A DNA stretch of 64,000 bases, taken from contig NC_057004.1 in the NCBI RefSeq assembly GCF_000002595.2, forward strand, positions 7,477,888 through 7,541,887. Direction: 5' to 3'. Position numbers and translations under genes: made by a program. Shown here in pieces: positions 1 through 10,393 of this stretch. Position 1 is the first letter of the stretch, and each line of letters opens with the position of its first letter. Under the pieces are notes generated by a model, which saw only the letters and a program-made list of their open reading frames with translations, made no database searches and was not told the DNA's origin. Source of the DNA: Chlamydomonas reinhardtii. Taxonomy: Eukaryota; Chlorophyta; Chlorophyceae; Chlamydomonadales; Chlamydomonadaceae.

Positions 1-1998
1 GCGAACACACGTGCGTTGGCGCTGCAGTCGCAGCTCTCAGACTTCTGGGCGGACCCCGGCAAGGTAAGCGCGCATGGGCCCAGTAGGTTGACTACAGCTT
101 GATGTATGATCATAGCCCGGGCCGGTTCAGCGCGAGATTTAGGCGACAACTAAAGCCCGCACCGGTTGTTTTCTTCTTGCGTGCAGGTCCCGGTGGTAGC
201 GGCGCTGGTGCAGCGGGAGGTGCAGGCGGCACTGGCGCGGCTGTGCGCGGTGGTGGATGGGAAGCTGTCCAGCGTGCGGGATAGCATGCTCAACCTCACA
301 GGTGATCCGGATATCAATTGTGGGTGGCATGTTCGGGGAAGCACAGGGAAGGAAACACGTTTGGGCGTCGCCCACCCCTGCCATTTCCACCATGGTAATC
401 TCACCATGCGCTTGCTCTCCCATGCCGCTCAACGCATGCCGATCATACCGCCTTGTCTGTACCATGTACCGCCGTATGTACAGTGCGGGCCGAGGACCTG
501 ACACAGCAGGTGGCGGTGGCGGATGACCGGCTGCAGCGGCTGGAAGACCTGGCGGCGGCGGCGGAGCAGGGCGACGGCGGCGGCGCAGGTGGTGGCGGCG
601 GCAGTAGCAGCGTGCTCGGCGTGTCAATCGACCATTGGGTTGGTGCCGAACCGGCGGCAAGGAGAAGGAGCAGCAGCGGCGGCGCCTTGCAGAACCAGTT
701 GCAGCAGGGAGAGCCGCTGAAGTGGGGCGCCCAGCAGCATGCGCGGCTTCAGGCGGCCTCGCGGCGCGGCAGTGGCGTACTGATGGGCAGCAGCAGTGCG
801 GCGGACCTGCTGCTGCCGGTAGCAGCAGGCGGCGAGCGGCGCGGCAGCTTGTCAGGCAGCGGCATCTTTGCATCCAGCCTGGCGGGTGGTGGACTTGGGC
901 TTCTGGGCCCGGGGCTGGGTGCCAACAGCCCCGCCCGCAGGGGCACACCACAGCAGCTGGCGAACGGCCGGCGCGGGTCCACACTGTCGCAGGTGAGGCT
1001 CCCTGGGGCGGCCGCTGCATGTGGGGTGTGTGTGGTTGTGGCCCAGTGGCTGTGCCCTTTTTCGCCGCGGATGTGAAGCGAAGGGGCGCGGCTTGCTGAC
1101 GCTATGCTGACGCCCGACTCTCTCCATCCTCTGCAAATCCCCTGCTGGCGGCGGCTAGGTACCTGTCCACGGCATCCTCAAGAACGGCTCCGTCACAGGC
1201 GCCGCGGCGGCCGCCAATGCCGCAGCAGCCGCCAATGCCTGTGCAACAGCCACTGTCTGGACCGGCAGCAGCACACTTGCTGCCCCTGCGGCTGACGTTG
1301 TTCCACTGCCGGGCGCGTTCATGGACGGAGGCGAAGGCGGCAGTGCGCTTGGAGAGCCCACGTCGCCCCGCACTCTCTCGGCCGAGCACGAGCAGTGGCG
1401 GGGGAGCCGGAGTAGTGGCGAGGGCGCTTTGCCATCTGCTGCCGCGGAAGCTGCCCACGCATCCGGCGGCGGGCTGCTGCTGGGACCCGAGGAGGCGGCG
1501 GCTACAGCCGCAGCCGTGGTTGCAAGTGCGCTGGGCATTAGGCATGGCGGCGGCGGTAGCATCAGCGGGGCTCTGTCAGGCTTGAGCCTGATGTCAAGTG
1601 GGGCGAGGGCGAGCCTGAACGGCGGCGCCGGGTCGGGGCATGACCTGTCGCGCCGCTCCCGCATGGGCTCTTTATCGCAAGGCCCCGCGCCGGCGCTGAT
1701 GTCGGCCGAAGCCGCCAGGAGTGCTGCTGGAAGTCGCAGCGGCTCCGGACCCCCGGCAGGCGCTACGGGCCCGGCAGCCGAGAAAACGTCGGCTGGTGGC
1801 GGCCGCAGCGACTCAGCCGTGTTACCGGGGGCGCAGCTGGTGTACATGGATGGCGATGAGGAGGCTGGCGGCGCCGGCGGCGTGTCCGGCAGCAGCCGAG
1901 GCAAGGACGGGTCGGCTGCTGGCGTCGGCGGCGGGCGCGGTGGCGGCCGCAGCGGGCGGTGGTTGGAGCTGCGGCGCGCTGGAACTGATGAACTCTGA
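1..1998 (+). CDS. Unrecognised coiled-coil then Ser/Gly/Ala-rich protein (3' part only)
   Basis: The gene enters the window already in frame. Four exons can be joined with consistent phase: 1-63, 187-301, 484-992 and 1159-1998, ending in TGA. The first two exons and the start of the third read as charged, hydrophobic-spaced helix, for example VQREVQAALARL and DDRLQRLEDLAA, which suggests a short coiled coil. The rest is Ser/Gly/Ala-rich, with poly-Gly and Ala runs and scattered RRGS/RRSR basic-serine patches. I recognise no catalytic domain. The protein ends in GTDEL, but without its N-terminus this is not evidence of ER retention. The exon joins are well supported; the function is unknown. 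A candidate TGTAA poly(A) signal lies at 2646-2650. Confidence 0.6.
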
Positions 1999-2784
1999 AC
2001 TGATGAACTGATGAGGGGTGTGTGCATCCATGGCCAAGGACGGACGTTTGATGCGCGTGTAGGAGGGTTGGGGTGTTTGTGGTAAACAGTGAGCAGCAAG
2101 AGAGTGGATTCTTGGTGTACGGCATGAGGGGGGGGGGTGCGGAGTGGAAGCATGTGACTGGGATAATGGAGTGACCCGCAACAGCGCGTGAATCCTTGGC
2201 TTGGACGCGGCATTGTTGTCTCGGGCTGGCTGAGTGATTGGCGTTTTGCAGTATGCCATTGAGCTGGTACAGGACTACAGGCCAGCAGCGACCCCGGCTA
2301 TGTCCGGGAGATGAGGTAGTTTCAAACCGTCGCCCTCAGACACTGCACCAACGTGGCGTGGGCGCAGCCCACTTATCCTTTGAGGGGAAGAGCCACTTTC
2401 TTGTCCGCACTTCGTGCACAGTACGCTGGGATGGTGGGCTGGACATGGGGTATCAAGTTAATCCTTTGATTCTTTCATGAGAGAAGCGCGAATTGTGACG
2501 TCGTGCATGGTCACATTATGCGGCATGCACATAGGTATGCAGGGGGAGGCCCAGCAGGCCCAGAGTGGTGTCACACTAGCATCTATCACGGCCCATAATG
2601 TGCTTTGGATCGTGACTGGCATATACAGGCAAATTCCGCAACTACTGTAACGCAGGTCCATTGCTTTCCTTCTTGTGTTCCTCGCTGGTGCGGCTGTGGG
2701 TCTTCCTTTGAGCCGGGCTCGGCACACGGCCGCCTCAGCCTGCCTGGCCAGAAGGCGAGCGAGCAGCTTACAGCCCCCCTCGCC

Positions 2785-2965
2785 AGCGGACTGTCCCTGT
2801 CCAGCCGACCGGGGGCATCCGAGGCTCTCGCGCACTCGCCGCGTTCCTACACAACGAAACTGTGTGTTTGGTCTACGCCCAGGGGATAACCGGAACGGTA
2901 TTAGAGGCCTAGCGAACCGCCGGTCTGACAGCTCCCCACATCACGTAGCATCACGGGCCTAGGCT
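2785..2965. repeat. Diverged direct repeat, copy 1
   Basis: This shares ordered blocks with copy 2 about 480 bp downstream. The blocks are GCATCCGAGGCTCT, then GTTTGGTCTA or GTTTTGGTCTA, then GGTCTGACAGCTCC, then GGGCCTAGGCT or AGGCCTAGGCT. Indels separate the blocks, so the duplication is old. No coding capacity or family is recognised. Confidence 0.5.
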
Positions 2966-3264
2966 GAAGGGCGTTATTGACTTATTGGAACCCCCGCGCA
3001 GCGCGTACACTGCAACATTGTTGCAACCGAGCCACATGAGCACCGCGGCGCCGCGGGCCAAGGCGGATACCGTCAACCGACGAACCGAACAGCTCCCTAA
3101 ACGCCGCGCAACGCTACACAGCAACCGTCACTGCAACCGAGCCACCGATCATTTCCAGACTGGAATGCCCACCTATCCCCCGCCTCTGGTCAGGGCCGTT
3201 CATCGTGGCCTTTCACACAGTGCCAGGCCCCTCGCTCATTACAGCCATCCGCGCCAGCAGAAGG

Positions 3265-3440
3265 TGGCTGTCCGACCAATTGGGAGCATCCGAGGCTCTT
3301 GCCATCGCCGCGTTTCCGCGTGAAGCAAGCACGTGTGGTTTTGGTCTATACCTAGTCTTGGCGAGAACCGGGACGCTGTTGGAAAGCCAACGCTGAGTAA
3401 TCCCGCAGGTCTGACAGCTCCACAAATCACAGGCCTAGGC
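3265..3440. repeat. Diverged direct repeat, copy 2
   Basis: This is the partner of the repeat at 2785-2965, with the same blocks in the same order and orientation. It could be a local duplication or two copies of a dispersed non-coding repeat. Confidence 0.5.
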
Positions 3441-3711
3441 TTAGCAGTGGTGCAGCATGATTGGATTCCCCGCGCTGCGCCCCCGCGCTGCGCAACAAAA
3501 GTCACTGCTGCATACGAGGCTCTCACTGGCTCTGACGCTCTCACGTCTCAGTAATCATTCACGCAAACCTTACCCAAGCCTTACCCACACCTTACCCACA
3601 CGTTATCCACACATCCGTAGCAGCTTCCCAGCTGCCTGCCTGCTCACTTCACCATCACGACAGTCACATATCACGTGTCGTTGAGGTTAAGGCACAAGGT
3701 CACATTCAGGT

Positions 3712-5569
3712 TCACTGAAGGAACTCCCGCAGGTCCAGCGGCTTGGTGCCCAGCAGTAGCGGGCGGTGGGACAGCGCGGGTGCCGCGTCCGCCAGTGTGC
3801 GCTCCTGTGGGTGCATACGCGTGCAGGTATGGGCAGAGGCGCGTGAAAGCAGTTGTCTCCATCTGCAGGGGGATTCTCGTACAGCGAAATAGCGGGTGCG
3901 CTGGGGCCCATCGTAGTTGCAACGTGCTACACGGCATGCCAAAGAGTGCGGAGGCACACGGCTTTGCTGCCGTTGATTACGCGCCTACTATAACCCCCGC
4001 CTTACACCGTACAGGCTGCTATCACAAAGCTCAAAGCACGGTCCACGGGGCCCCACTGACCCATTCCAGCGCAGCCCAAGTTTGGTTTAGTTTGGGCTGG
4101 TATTTACACCCCCGCCCCCGCGCACCTGCACCGCGAAGCCCATCTCCGCCGCCGCGATGCCGAAGTTCTCCACCAGCCGCCGCCGGCCGTGCTCCGGGTG
4201 CAGCACCTCACACAGCCGCGTCACAAAGTCATCGTGGCCCCGCCCCTGCGACATGGCATGCAAAGCTGACTGTGTAACGCACCAACGAGATGGAACAGCA
4301 TGGGTTCACACCATGCCGGCCCGTGTACGTTGAGGTAATGACGCCAGGCGTCACGAGTTTGCCTTGGCGCCCTGCCGTGTTTCCGCTCACCCAAGTGCAC
4401 GCGTGCCCAGGCACTGTGGCTCTCCAAACCGCCAAGCTGTAAGCCACCCATGCCCAGGTCCCTCACCTCCCGGTACTTGGGCGCCTTGGGCGGGTGCCGC
4501 AGCAGCGCCATGCGCGCCGGGTCGTAGTCCCACAGGAAGGAGGTGTGGTGCAGCCATCGCTTGCCGGTGATGGCTTGCGCGTTGCCGCCCACCTTGCGGC
4601 CGCCCGCCACTATGTAGTCTGTGGACCACAGCGCAGCGTAAAGCAGGTCAGCGTAGAGAAGGGCGTAAAGTGGGGATGTGACACGTGTTGTTCTTTTGAG
4701 CAGGGTTGCTACGCCCCGCTGCGCTCGGGCCTGGTGTTCGCTGTTTTGATCCAACGAGCCAGAGCAGCACGATCAAGCGGTGGCGCCAAGCAAAGCTTTG
4801 GGGAGTTACGTACCGTTTTCCCGCAGGCCGAAATCCTTACATCCCGCCGCGGCGAAGGCGGGTCGGTACAGCTGCTCTGTCCATTTCATGATGGGCTGGG
4901 GGAAGCACTCCACGTCAGGCAGAGCCGAGCCCTACACACACACGCGGCCCCAGCATAGTGAATCGTTGTTGGTGCCATACGTTGCCGTACTTGCCAATTG
5001 ATGCTGTCACAAGGCGCCAAAGGCATTGTGGGGCTGCCCCACCCTGCTAAGGGTGTGGGAGGCCTCCGCACCTCCATGATCAGGGTCGCGAACACTGTGT
5101 CTGCGTCCACCACCACCGTTCCCCCGCCTGTGAATCTCCGCAAAGCGGGCACGCCACTCTCCAATGCTGATTTACAGTGAACTAGCTCGGCAGGACGCCT
5201 GCAAAGATGAAAGCGAGGAAGCAAGGATAGTTGGCCAAGGTGAACCACACCATTCCGTCTAGCGCACCGCGTGTCAGCTACGCCGGCCCCATGCCCTTCC
5301 CCATCCACCCTTTGCAGCGCTCGCCCCCTCCTCGCTCGGCCCAACTCGTCTCGCCACCGCCTTGGACCTGATACACCCATAGTGGCGACCAGGCAAGCTC
5401 ACCCCGATATCCCGATGACGATGGAAGGGCTGAAAGCACCGTCGTTCACGATTAGCCAGTTATCTTTGGTCGCTCGCAGCAGTGCTTCCTCCAGGTTTAA
5501 TTGCGTGTATATTGGTAATCGAGACAAGCGCAGCAAGTTGAGCACCGGGCGTGCTGCGCCGACTGCCAT
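3712..5569 (-). CDS. LPLA: Lipoate-protein ligase A family protein
   Basis: This is a biotin/lipoate A/B protein ligase family member, expected to attach lipoate to the lipoyl domains of 2-oxoacid dehydrogenases and glycine-cleavage H protein. About six exons encode roughly 275 aa. Order of motifs: N-terminal LPIYTQLNLEEALLRAT and the NDG region; RRFTGGGTVVVD, the family's RR-x-x-GGGT signature; an exon ending KDFGLREN; then the block GGRKVGGNAQAITGKRW with HHTSFLWDYD and PKAPKYRE, typical of plant-type ligases; then a C-terminal tail ending KPLDLREFLQ. The ATG at 5569 gives a start like that of short plant homologues (about 14 residues before LRLSRLPI). No clear transit peptide is visible, so location is uncertain. 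Its 5' end faces the gene starting at 5881. The intron after MGFAVQ carries the shared intronic repeat at 4081-4123. Confidence 0.88.
4081..4123 (-). repeat. Intronic repeat, core TACCAGCCCAAAC (copy a)
   Basis: On the transcribed strand this reads, almost directly from the 5' splice site, a G-rich tract followed by TAAATACCAGCCCAAACTA and then AACCAAAC. The same G-rich tract plus core occurs in three other introns of the window, always in transcript sense. Confidence 0.75.
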
Positions 5570-5880
5570 AGCTCCTTGTGCAGACAGGATCACGGACGCT
5601 TGACCAGTTTATAAGAATGCGACCTGTTGCCTGACTCCTCAACGAGAAAGGCTGAATGAGGAAACGCGAACAAGTTCTGGATCGAGTTATTCGATTGCCC
5701 AGGAGCCGTCTGCAAGCCAAAGAAAGTGTGCTGCTATGCCCGAGAACTGCAACTTACTGTAATGAAATTGCCAAAAATGACTCTGTCGCTGGCTGGCTGA
5801 GTCAAGCGCTGGTCCACGTCTTTTGTAGCGACCTTCGGAGACTCCAGAGGCATTTCCTGCAATAAGCAAGGAGAGCCGGA
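5570..5880. promoter_or_regulatory. Shared 5' region of a divergent gene pair
   Basis: This 311-bp gap separates the ATG of the lipoate ligase (-) from the ATG of the orphan gene (+), so it must hold both 5'UTRs and both promoters. It is less GC-rich than its flanks. I see no convincing TATA box on either strand. Confidence 0.5.
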
Positions 5881-7671
5881 ATGATGTCTTTCGGCCGACC
5901 ACCGAGGCCTGCGCATGCAGCCAGCACCACACCAGCAGCAGCAAACGCCATCGCCCAACCTCAGCAGGAGCCTGCCGCGAGCCTTAAGGACGCCCTGGCC
6001 GATGCTGAAAAGCGTGTACAGGAGCTGAGGAAGATATGGCAGGTGAAACTGGCCTCCTTCCTCCACCAGCGCATAGTAGTGTGGCATGCTTCGACTGAGC
6101 ATTGACTTGCGCCACCCTGCCGCCATGCACTCCTGCAGGCGTCGCAAGCTGCAGCATCGGTACTGCAGAAAAAGACCATGGAGGCCGGGACGCAAACCTC
6201 CCCATGGCCAGCTGCTCGGCGGACGCGTGCCCCCTCCCCTTTGGTCCTGCCGGACGGTCGCGCGGGTTCCTTAGAGGCCATGGTGCACGCGGCGTGCGTG
6301 GAGCTGTTGACGCCTGGCGCGCAGCGACACCCGCACGGCTCGCTGCCGTCATCGACAGTTGGCAAAACCCGCAGCTTTGGCCAGAGGACCGCTGGAGGGT
6401 GCGCTGCTGAATGCGTGGCGGACAGCCTGCAGCAGGCGATGATGGAGACGCCTGCGGGAGCGCGCCCGGCTTGGCTGCGCTCGCACCGTTTGGAGACGCC
6501 GCTGTCCTCCACCTCCATAGCGGCGCCCTTCTCCGCCTACCGCCACTCCAGCCGCATGGCAGCGGAATCCACGGCCGCCTCCGAGGCGTGCACGCCGCCG
6601 CCCCGCACAGCCAACACCGCCTGCGGCACCGCGGCGGCCGCCGCGCAGGCGCTGGTGCCCGCCGGCAGCCTGGCGTCGGACTCCGCCGGTTCCGGCGACC
6701 TACAGCTGCTGCGCCATCTCGATCAGGAGCAGCAGCAGCAGCTGCTGGTGTCGCACATTGACGATGTGGCGTTGGGGGTGCCGATGGAGCCAATGTTTGA
6801 GGCTTTCACGCCGCACACCAGCGCCATGCGCCTGCGCGCGGCCATGCAGTGGATGCGGCTGCAGCTAGGCGCGGTGGCGGTCGCGGGCGGGGGCGGCGTT
6901 GGGGCCGACGGCGCCGGCAATGGCGCCTCGCAGCGCAGGGCGGGCCGCCAGCGGCGCTACTCTGACTCCTCCGTCAGCCCGGCGCTGAAGATCCTGCTGG
7001 GTGCTTCCGCGGCTGCGCCGCCCGCTGCAGGCAATGGAGCCGCTGCCGCTGCTGAGTACGAGGCCAGTGATGGGGCGTCGGAGGGCTGCACAGCGCTGGA
7101 GCAGCAGCTGGAGGACCTCGAGGCGGACGGGCTGAAGGGCATTGCGGGGTTGGGAGCGGCAGCCGCGCACACAGGGACCTACAGCCGGGCCTCCACGGGC
7201 GGCGGCGGCGCGGCCGTGGACCTGCTGATGTCGGGTGAGGCGGATGTCGAGGCGGATGTATTCTGCCTCAACCCGCTCTTTGATGGCCAGCAGCGCCGCA
7301 CCGAGGGCGGCGCGCCCGGGCGCTGCATAGCGCCGTGGCAGGCGGGCTCACCGGACAAGGAGCCCAGCTCCGACTCGGACGATTTCGGGCCTTACTGCGG
7401 GCCGGCAATGGGCGTGCTGCCCTTCGCGGCAGCCGCCGCCATGGCTGGGCAGTCGGCAGCGTTGACAACTGTAAGCACGGGGCTGGGCGTTCACCCGATG
7501 GGCCTCGTCACAGCGGCGCCGGCGGCGTGTGTGGGCGCCGGAGGTCTGGGTGGAGGTGGTGGAGTACTGCGGGACATTTCCCATGGCCTGAACCTGGCCT
7601 CTCGACTGGCGCCGGCGGCAAAGGGTTCGGCAAAGGCGACTGATAACGGCCTACCTACAGTCTGGCGGTAG
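5881..7671 (+). CDS. Unrecognised 564-aa protein with N-terminal coiled coil
   Basis: Two exons join in phase: 5881-6042, ending KIWQ at a CAG|GTGAAA donor, and 6139-7671, after a TCCTGCAG acceptor. The start is the first of two consecutive ATGs. Residues about 34-67 (LKDALADAEKRVQELRKIWQ onward) form a charged heptad-like helix. The remainder is rich in Ala, Gly and Ser, with short conserved-looking islands such as LEAMVHAACVELL, a poly-Gln patch (LDQEQQQQLLVSHIDDVALG), and acidic runs. No domain is recognised. The long open second exon, the phase match and the coding-like composition support it as a real gene. A candidate TGTAA is at 8482-8486, which would give a long 3'UTR. Confidence 0.7.
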
Positions 7672-8488
7672 CCGCCGCCAGGTCGCTTGGATATCACGCC
7701 ACGGGGGCCTTCATTCATTGTTTCAATAAGTTGCGGCCAGGGATGTAGGGAGACTGGGCCGCCTATCTGCTCACGCTGGGCGTGAATGACGGTACTGCGG
7801 GGTCGGCGTCAGGGTAGCGGCATGTTGTGGACGCCTGGCCTTGGTGCCTTCTCACGTGCCCCAATGAACAGCGCCACTGCGCATGTGCGAGGGTGTGGGC
7901 TCCCTACCGGCACCTGTCTGTGCTTGGGTACAAGGGGTACTCGTTTGACTGCGTGGGAGCGTAGACTGCCGCAGTCTTCGCGCTGATGGGCAATTGATTA
8001 GTGCATGTTGTTCCCAAGGAGCTGCTACTGTGCTGACAGACATTCGGTACCGTAGTGTGGAACCATGCACTTCATGGTAGCAGACGTGTATGGGGTCTTG
8101 CGTGCCCTGCTCTAGTGTACGGAAAGCGGACGTGCGTGCACTCTTTGCAACCGTTTCCCGGGGTTTTTCCTGTACGGCTGGAACTCTACCTGAGACCGCT
8201 GTGCGCATGTTGACCGTGTTCACAATAATGACAAGATTCTCCGTGCCTTTCAGAATGCGGGCTCCACGCTCATCCTGGACGCAGCACATTAGCGTAGCAG
8301 CCAGCCGCGCACCGCACCAGAAGCAACAAGACGTTGCATATACTGTGCACAGCTTTCCATTACCGTACTGCATGAACGGTAGGCCGCCTGGGGTGCAACT
8401 GCTCGCTCAGGTGACAGGAGAGTGCGCTTGACTGAATCGGCCCTGCGTAGGAAATCCGAAAAGTTGCCGGTGGCCTCTGGTTGTAAGG

Positions 8489-8770
8489 GTGGGCCGGGTA
8501 CCCTGCCGAGCCAAATTTGGCTGCGTGCGCGGGGGTTCGAAGCTGGCTGGGGCGGGTCCCCGCGGCAGTCCAGATGCCTGGGCACGGCAGCTTAGATGCC
8601 TGGGCGGACCATCCCCGCCAGTCGAGATGCGTGGACATGGCAGATGGCACCCCAAGTTGCCTGCGCAGGGCTACCCAGCAACCTCAGATGCGCGTGCGCG
8701 GGGTTCAGGTTGCCTCTGGAACTTAGCTGCCAGACCAGACCCACCCCGCCAGATGCCTGCGCTAGGCAAC
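8489..8770. repeat. Degenerate tandem-like repeats with AGATGCCTGGGC units
   Basis: Units beginning AGATGCCTGGGC, AGATGCGTGGAC, AGATGCGCGTGC and AGATGCCTGCGC recur at irregular spacing of about 20-110 bp. They are interspersed with GGTTGCCTCTGG/AGTTGCCTGCGC and CCCGCCAG blocks. It looks like a decayed minisatellite and shows no coding signal. Confidence 0.5.
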
Positions 8771-10137
8771 TTTCCCACCCTCCGTTTGTTTGTGCTTATT
8801 ACGGCATAACGTGCAGGTTTGAGGCCACATGGTGCTGCTGTGGGCCCCTGGTTCCGCTTGTGGGGTGCTTCCCAAACTGCAGGATGAGCTACCGAAACCC
8901 AGCGGATCCCTAGGGACGACGACTGACCCCCAAGGGGCCAAGCTGGCGGCCCAAAAGTTTCGCATTATGCCACCACAGACAACGTAAGTACGTGCGCATT
9001 GCTCTCTTAGAGCTCTGACCCCTAACCCCTCTGGATGCGAGCTACAAAGCTGGAATGGCACCAAGCAAGAATATGGTTTACACGAGCTCGATTGCTGCAG
9101 GAGTTGGTCCATTCAGGACCTTTGAGCCGACCCCGCAAGAGATCCACCAGCCGCTCCCTCATGAAACATGAACGAAATCAAATATGATTGTCCGTAATCT
9201 CAGCTCAAGTACTGCTCGTCAGTGACAGTTGACGCACTCTCGCGCACTCAGCAGTCTACCCACGTTCGTACCCACGCACATAGCACACGTGGGTGCTATG
9301 GCACGGTGCTAGGCGGCGCTCTCCCCGATCCCTCCTGTCAACTCCCTCTTCACAGCTCTCAGCCAGCTGAATGCTGCACATGCACAATGCGAATACCACA
9401 CATGGCAGCCCTTTGGTGCAACAGCCGTACTGACCCCCCGCCGCCTAGCCATGCTTTCGAGCCCAAGAAACAAAATTGCACGGCATCGGCCAGCGCCTGC
9501 TGATTACTACCCATGGGACCGCTGCGCTCCACCGGCAACTGTCCACTCGTCACTCGACGCACACCCAGCTCACACAGCTACTCAGTCATCTCCCTGCTGC
9601 TATGCAGGAGGCGAGCCGGCCAGGTTTCCTCACCGCCACAACGCCTGCCTGAAGCCTCAAGCCGCAGGGGCCTACCACAGCTATGCCCCTGCGCTCTGGG
9701 CCATTTCGCAGCGCCTAGCTACCACTCGCACTCTTTCACTCACTTGTACGCCTACACTGACATGAATGCATGGAAAGTGGTCGCACTTGGTGCACAACCA
9801 CTGTCTCAACGCGATAAGTTTTCAATGACAGTCCTTTCCAGGTTCGAGTACAGCGCGCGTAGCTAAGCAGCAGCTGCCGCTCCCGCGCTTGCAAGCACGA
9901 TAGGACCTGAAGGAGGAGTCAGAGCGTCAGGCATGTCAGGAAGACACAAACAATACACCAACAACGTTACCGCCGTCCGCTCAAACGCCGCGCTCACAGT
10001 GCGCGTTTTATGCACATGCGGTACAAGTGCACGCGCAATGCGGAAGACGACAAACAGAAACCGGCCCGAAACATGGCGCCAACACGGCACCAAGCCACAC
10101 CTCGCCGCGAAGAGGATACAAAACAGAACACGGGACC

Positions 10138-10142
10138 TTACA
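10138..10142 (-). terminator. Candidate TGTAA poly(A) signal of the WD40 gene
   Basis: TTACA on the + strand reads TGTAA on the - strand, about 250 nt past the WD40 stop. TGTAA is the usual poly(A) signal of volvocine algae. A second TGTAA overlaps the stop codon itself at 10393-10397 and is too early to be useful. Confidence 0.5.
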
Positions 10143-10393
10143 GCCGCACTCAGGTGAAGACGACATTCGGCGTAGGTATTACTACTGCCTCAGCGTGACA
10201 CGAAATGCGCCGACACCCTTGCTGCTTTCCTGTGTACAGCAACACCACGTTGCTGACGCCTCGCTCCGAGCTACAGACTAGCCTACCTCCCTGCCAAGCC
10301 TTCACCACCACCACCAGCCACTCCCCTTTCAGCTGCGTGTTCCCTACCACGGCCACCATGCGCATGTGCGGGCGCCTTTCCCGTCAGCAGAGC

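Larger units (their letters stand above)
1999..3711. other. Intergenic stretch between two convergent genes
   Basis: This lies between the stop of the upstream (+) gene and the stop of the lipoate ligase (-). I see no conserved coding sequence. It holds a candidate TGTAA signal at 2646-2650, two diverged copies of a direct repeat (near 2785-2965 and 3265-3440), and a short run of CTTACCCA-like units near 3570-3610. Confidence 0.5.
7672..10393. other. 2.7-kb region between convergent genes
   Basis: No conserved protein is visible in any frame here. The region holds the 3'UTR of the 5881-7671 gene, a candidate TGTAA at 8482-8486, a degenerate repeat tract at 8489-8770, and the poly(A) signal of the WD40 gene on the opposite strand at 10138-10142. 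Confidence 0.5.

Noticed and set aside
1984-1998. C-terminal TDEL read as an ER-retention signal
   Set aside because: The protein's N-terminus is outside the window, TDEL is not a standard signal, and the tail is low complexity.
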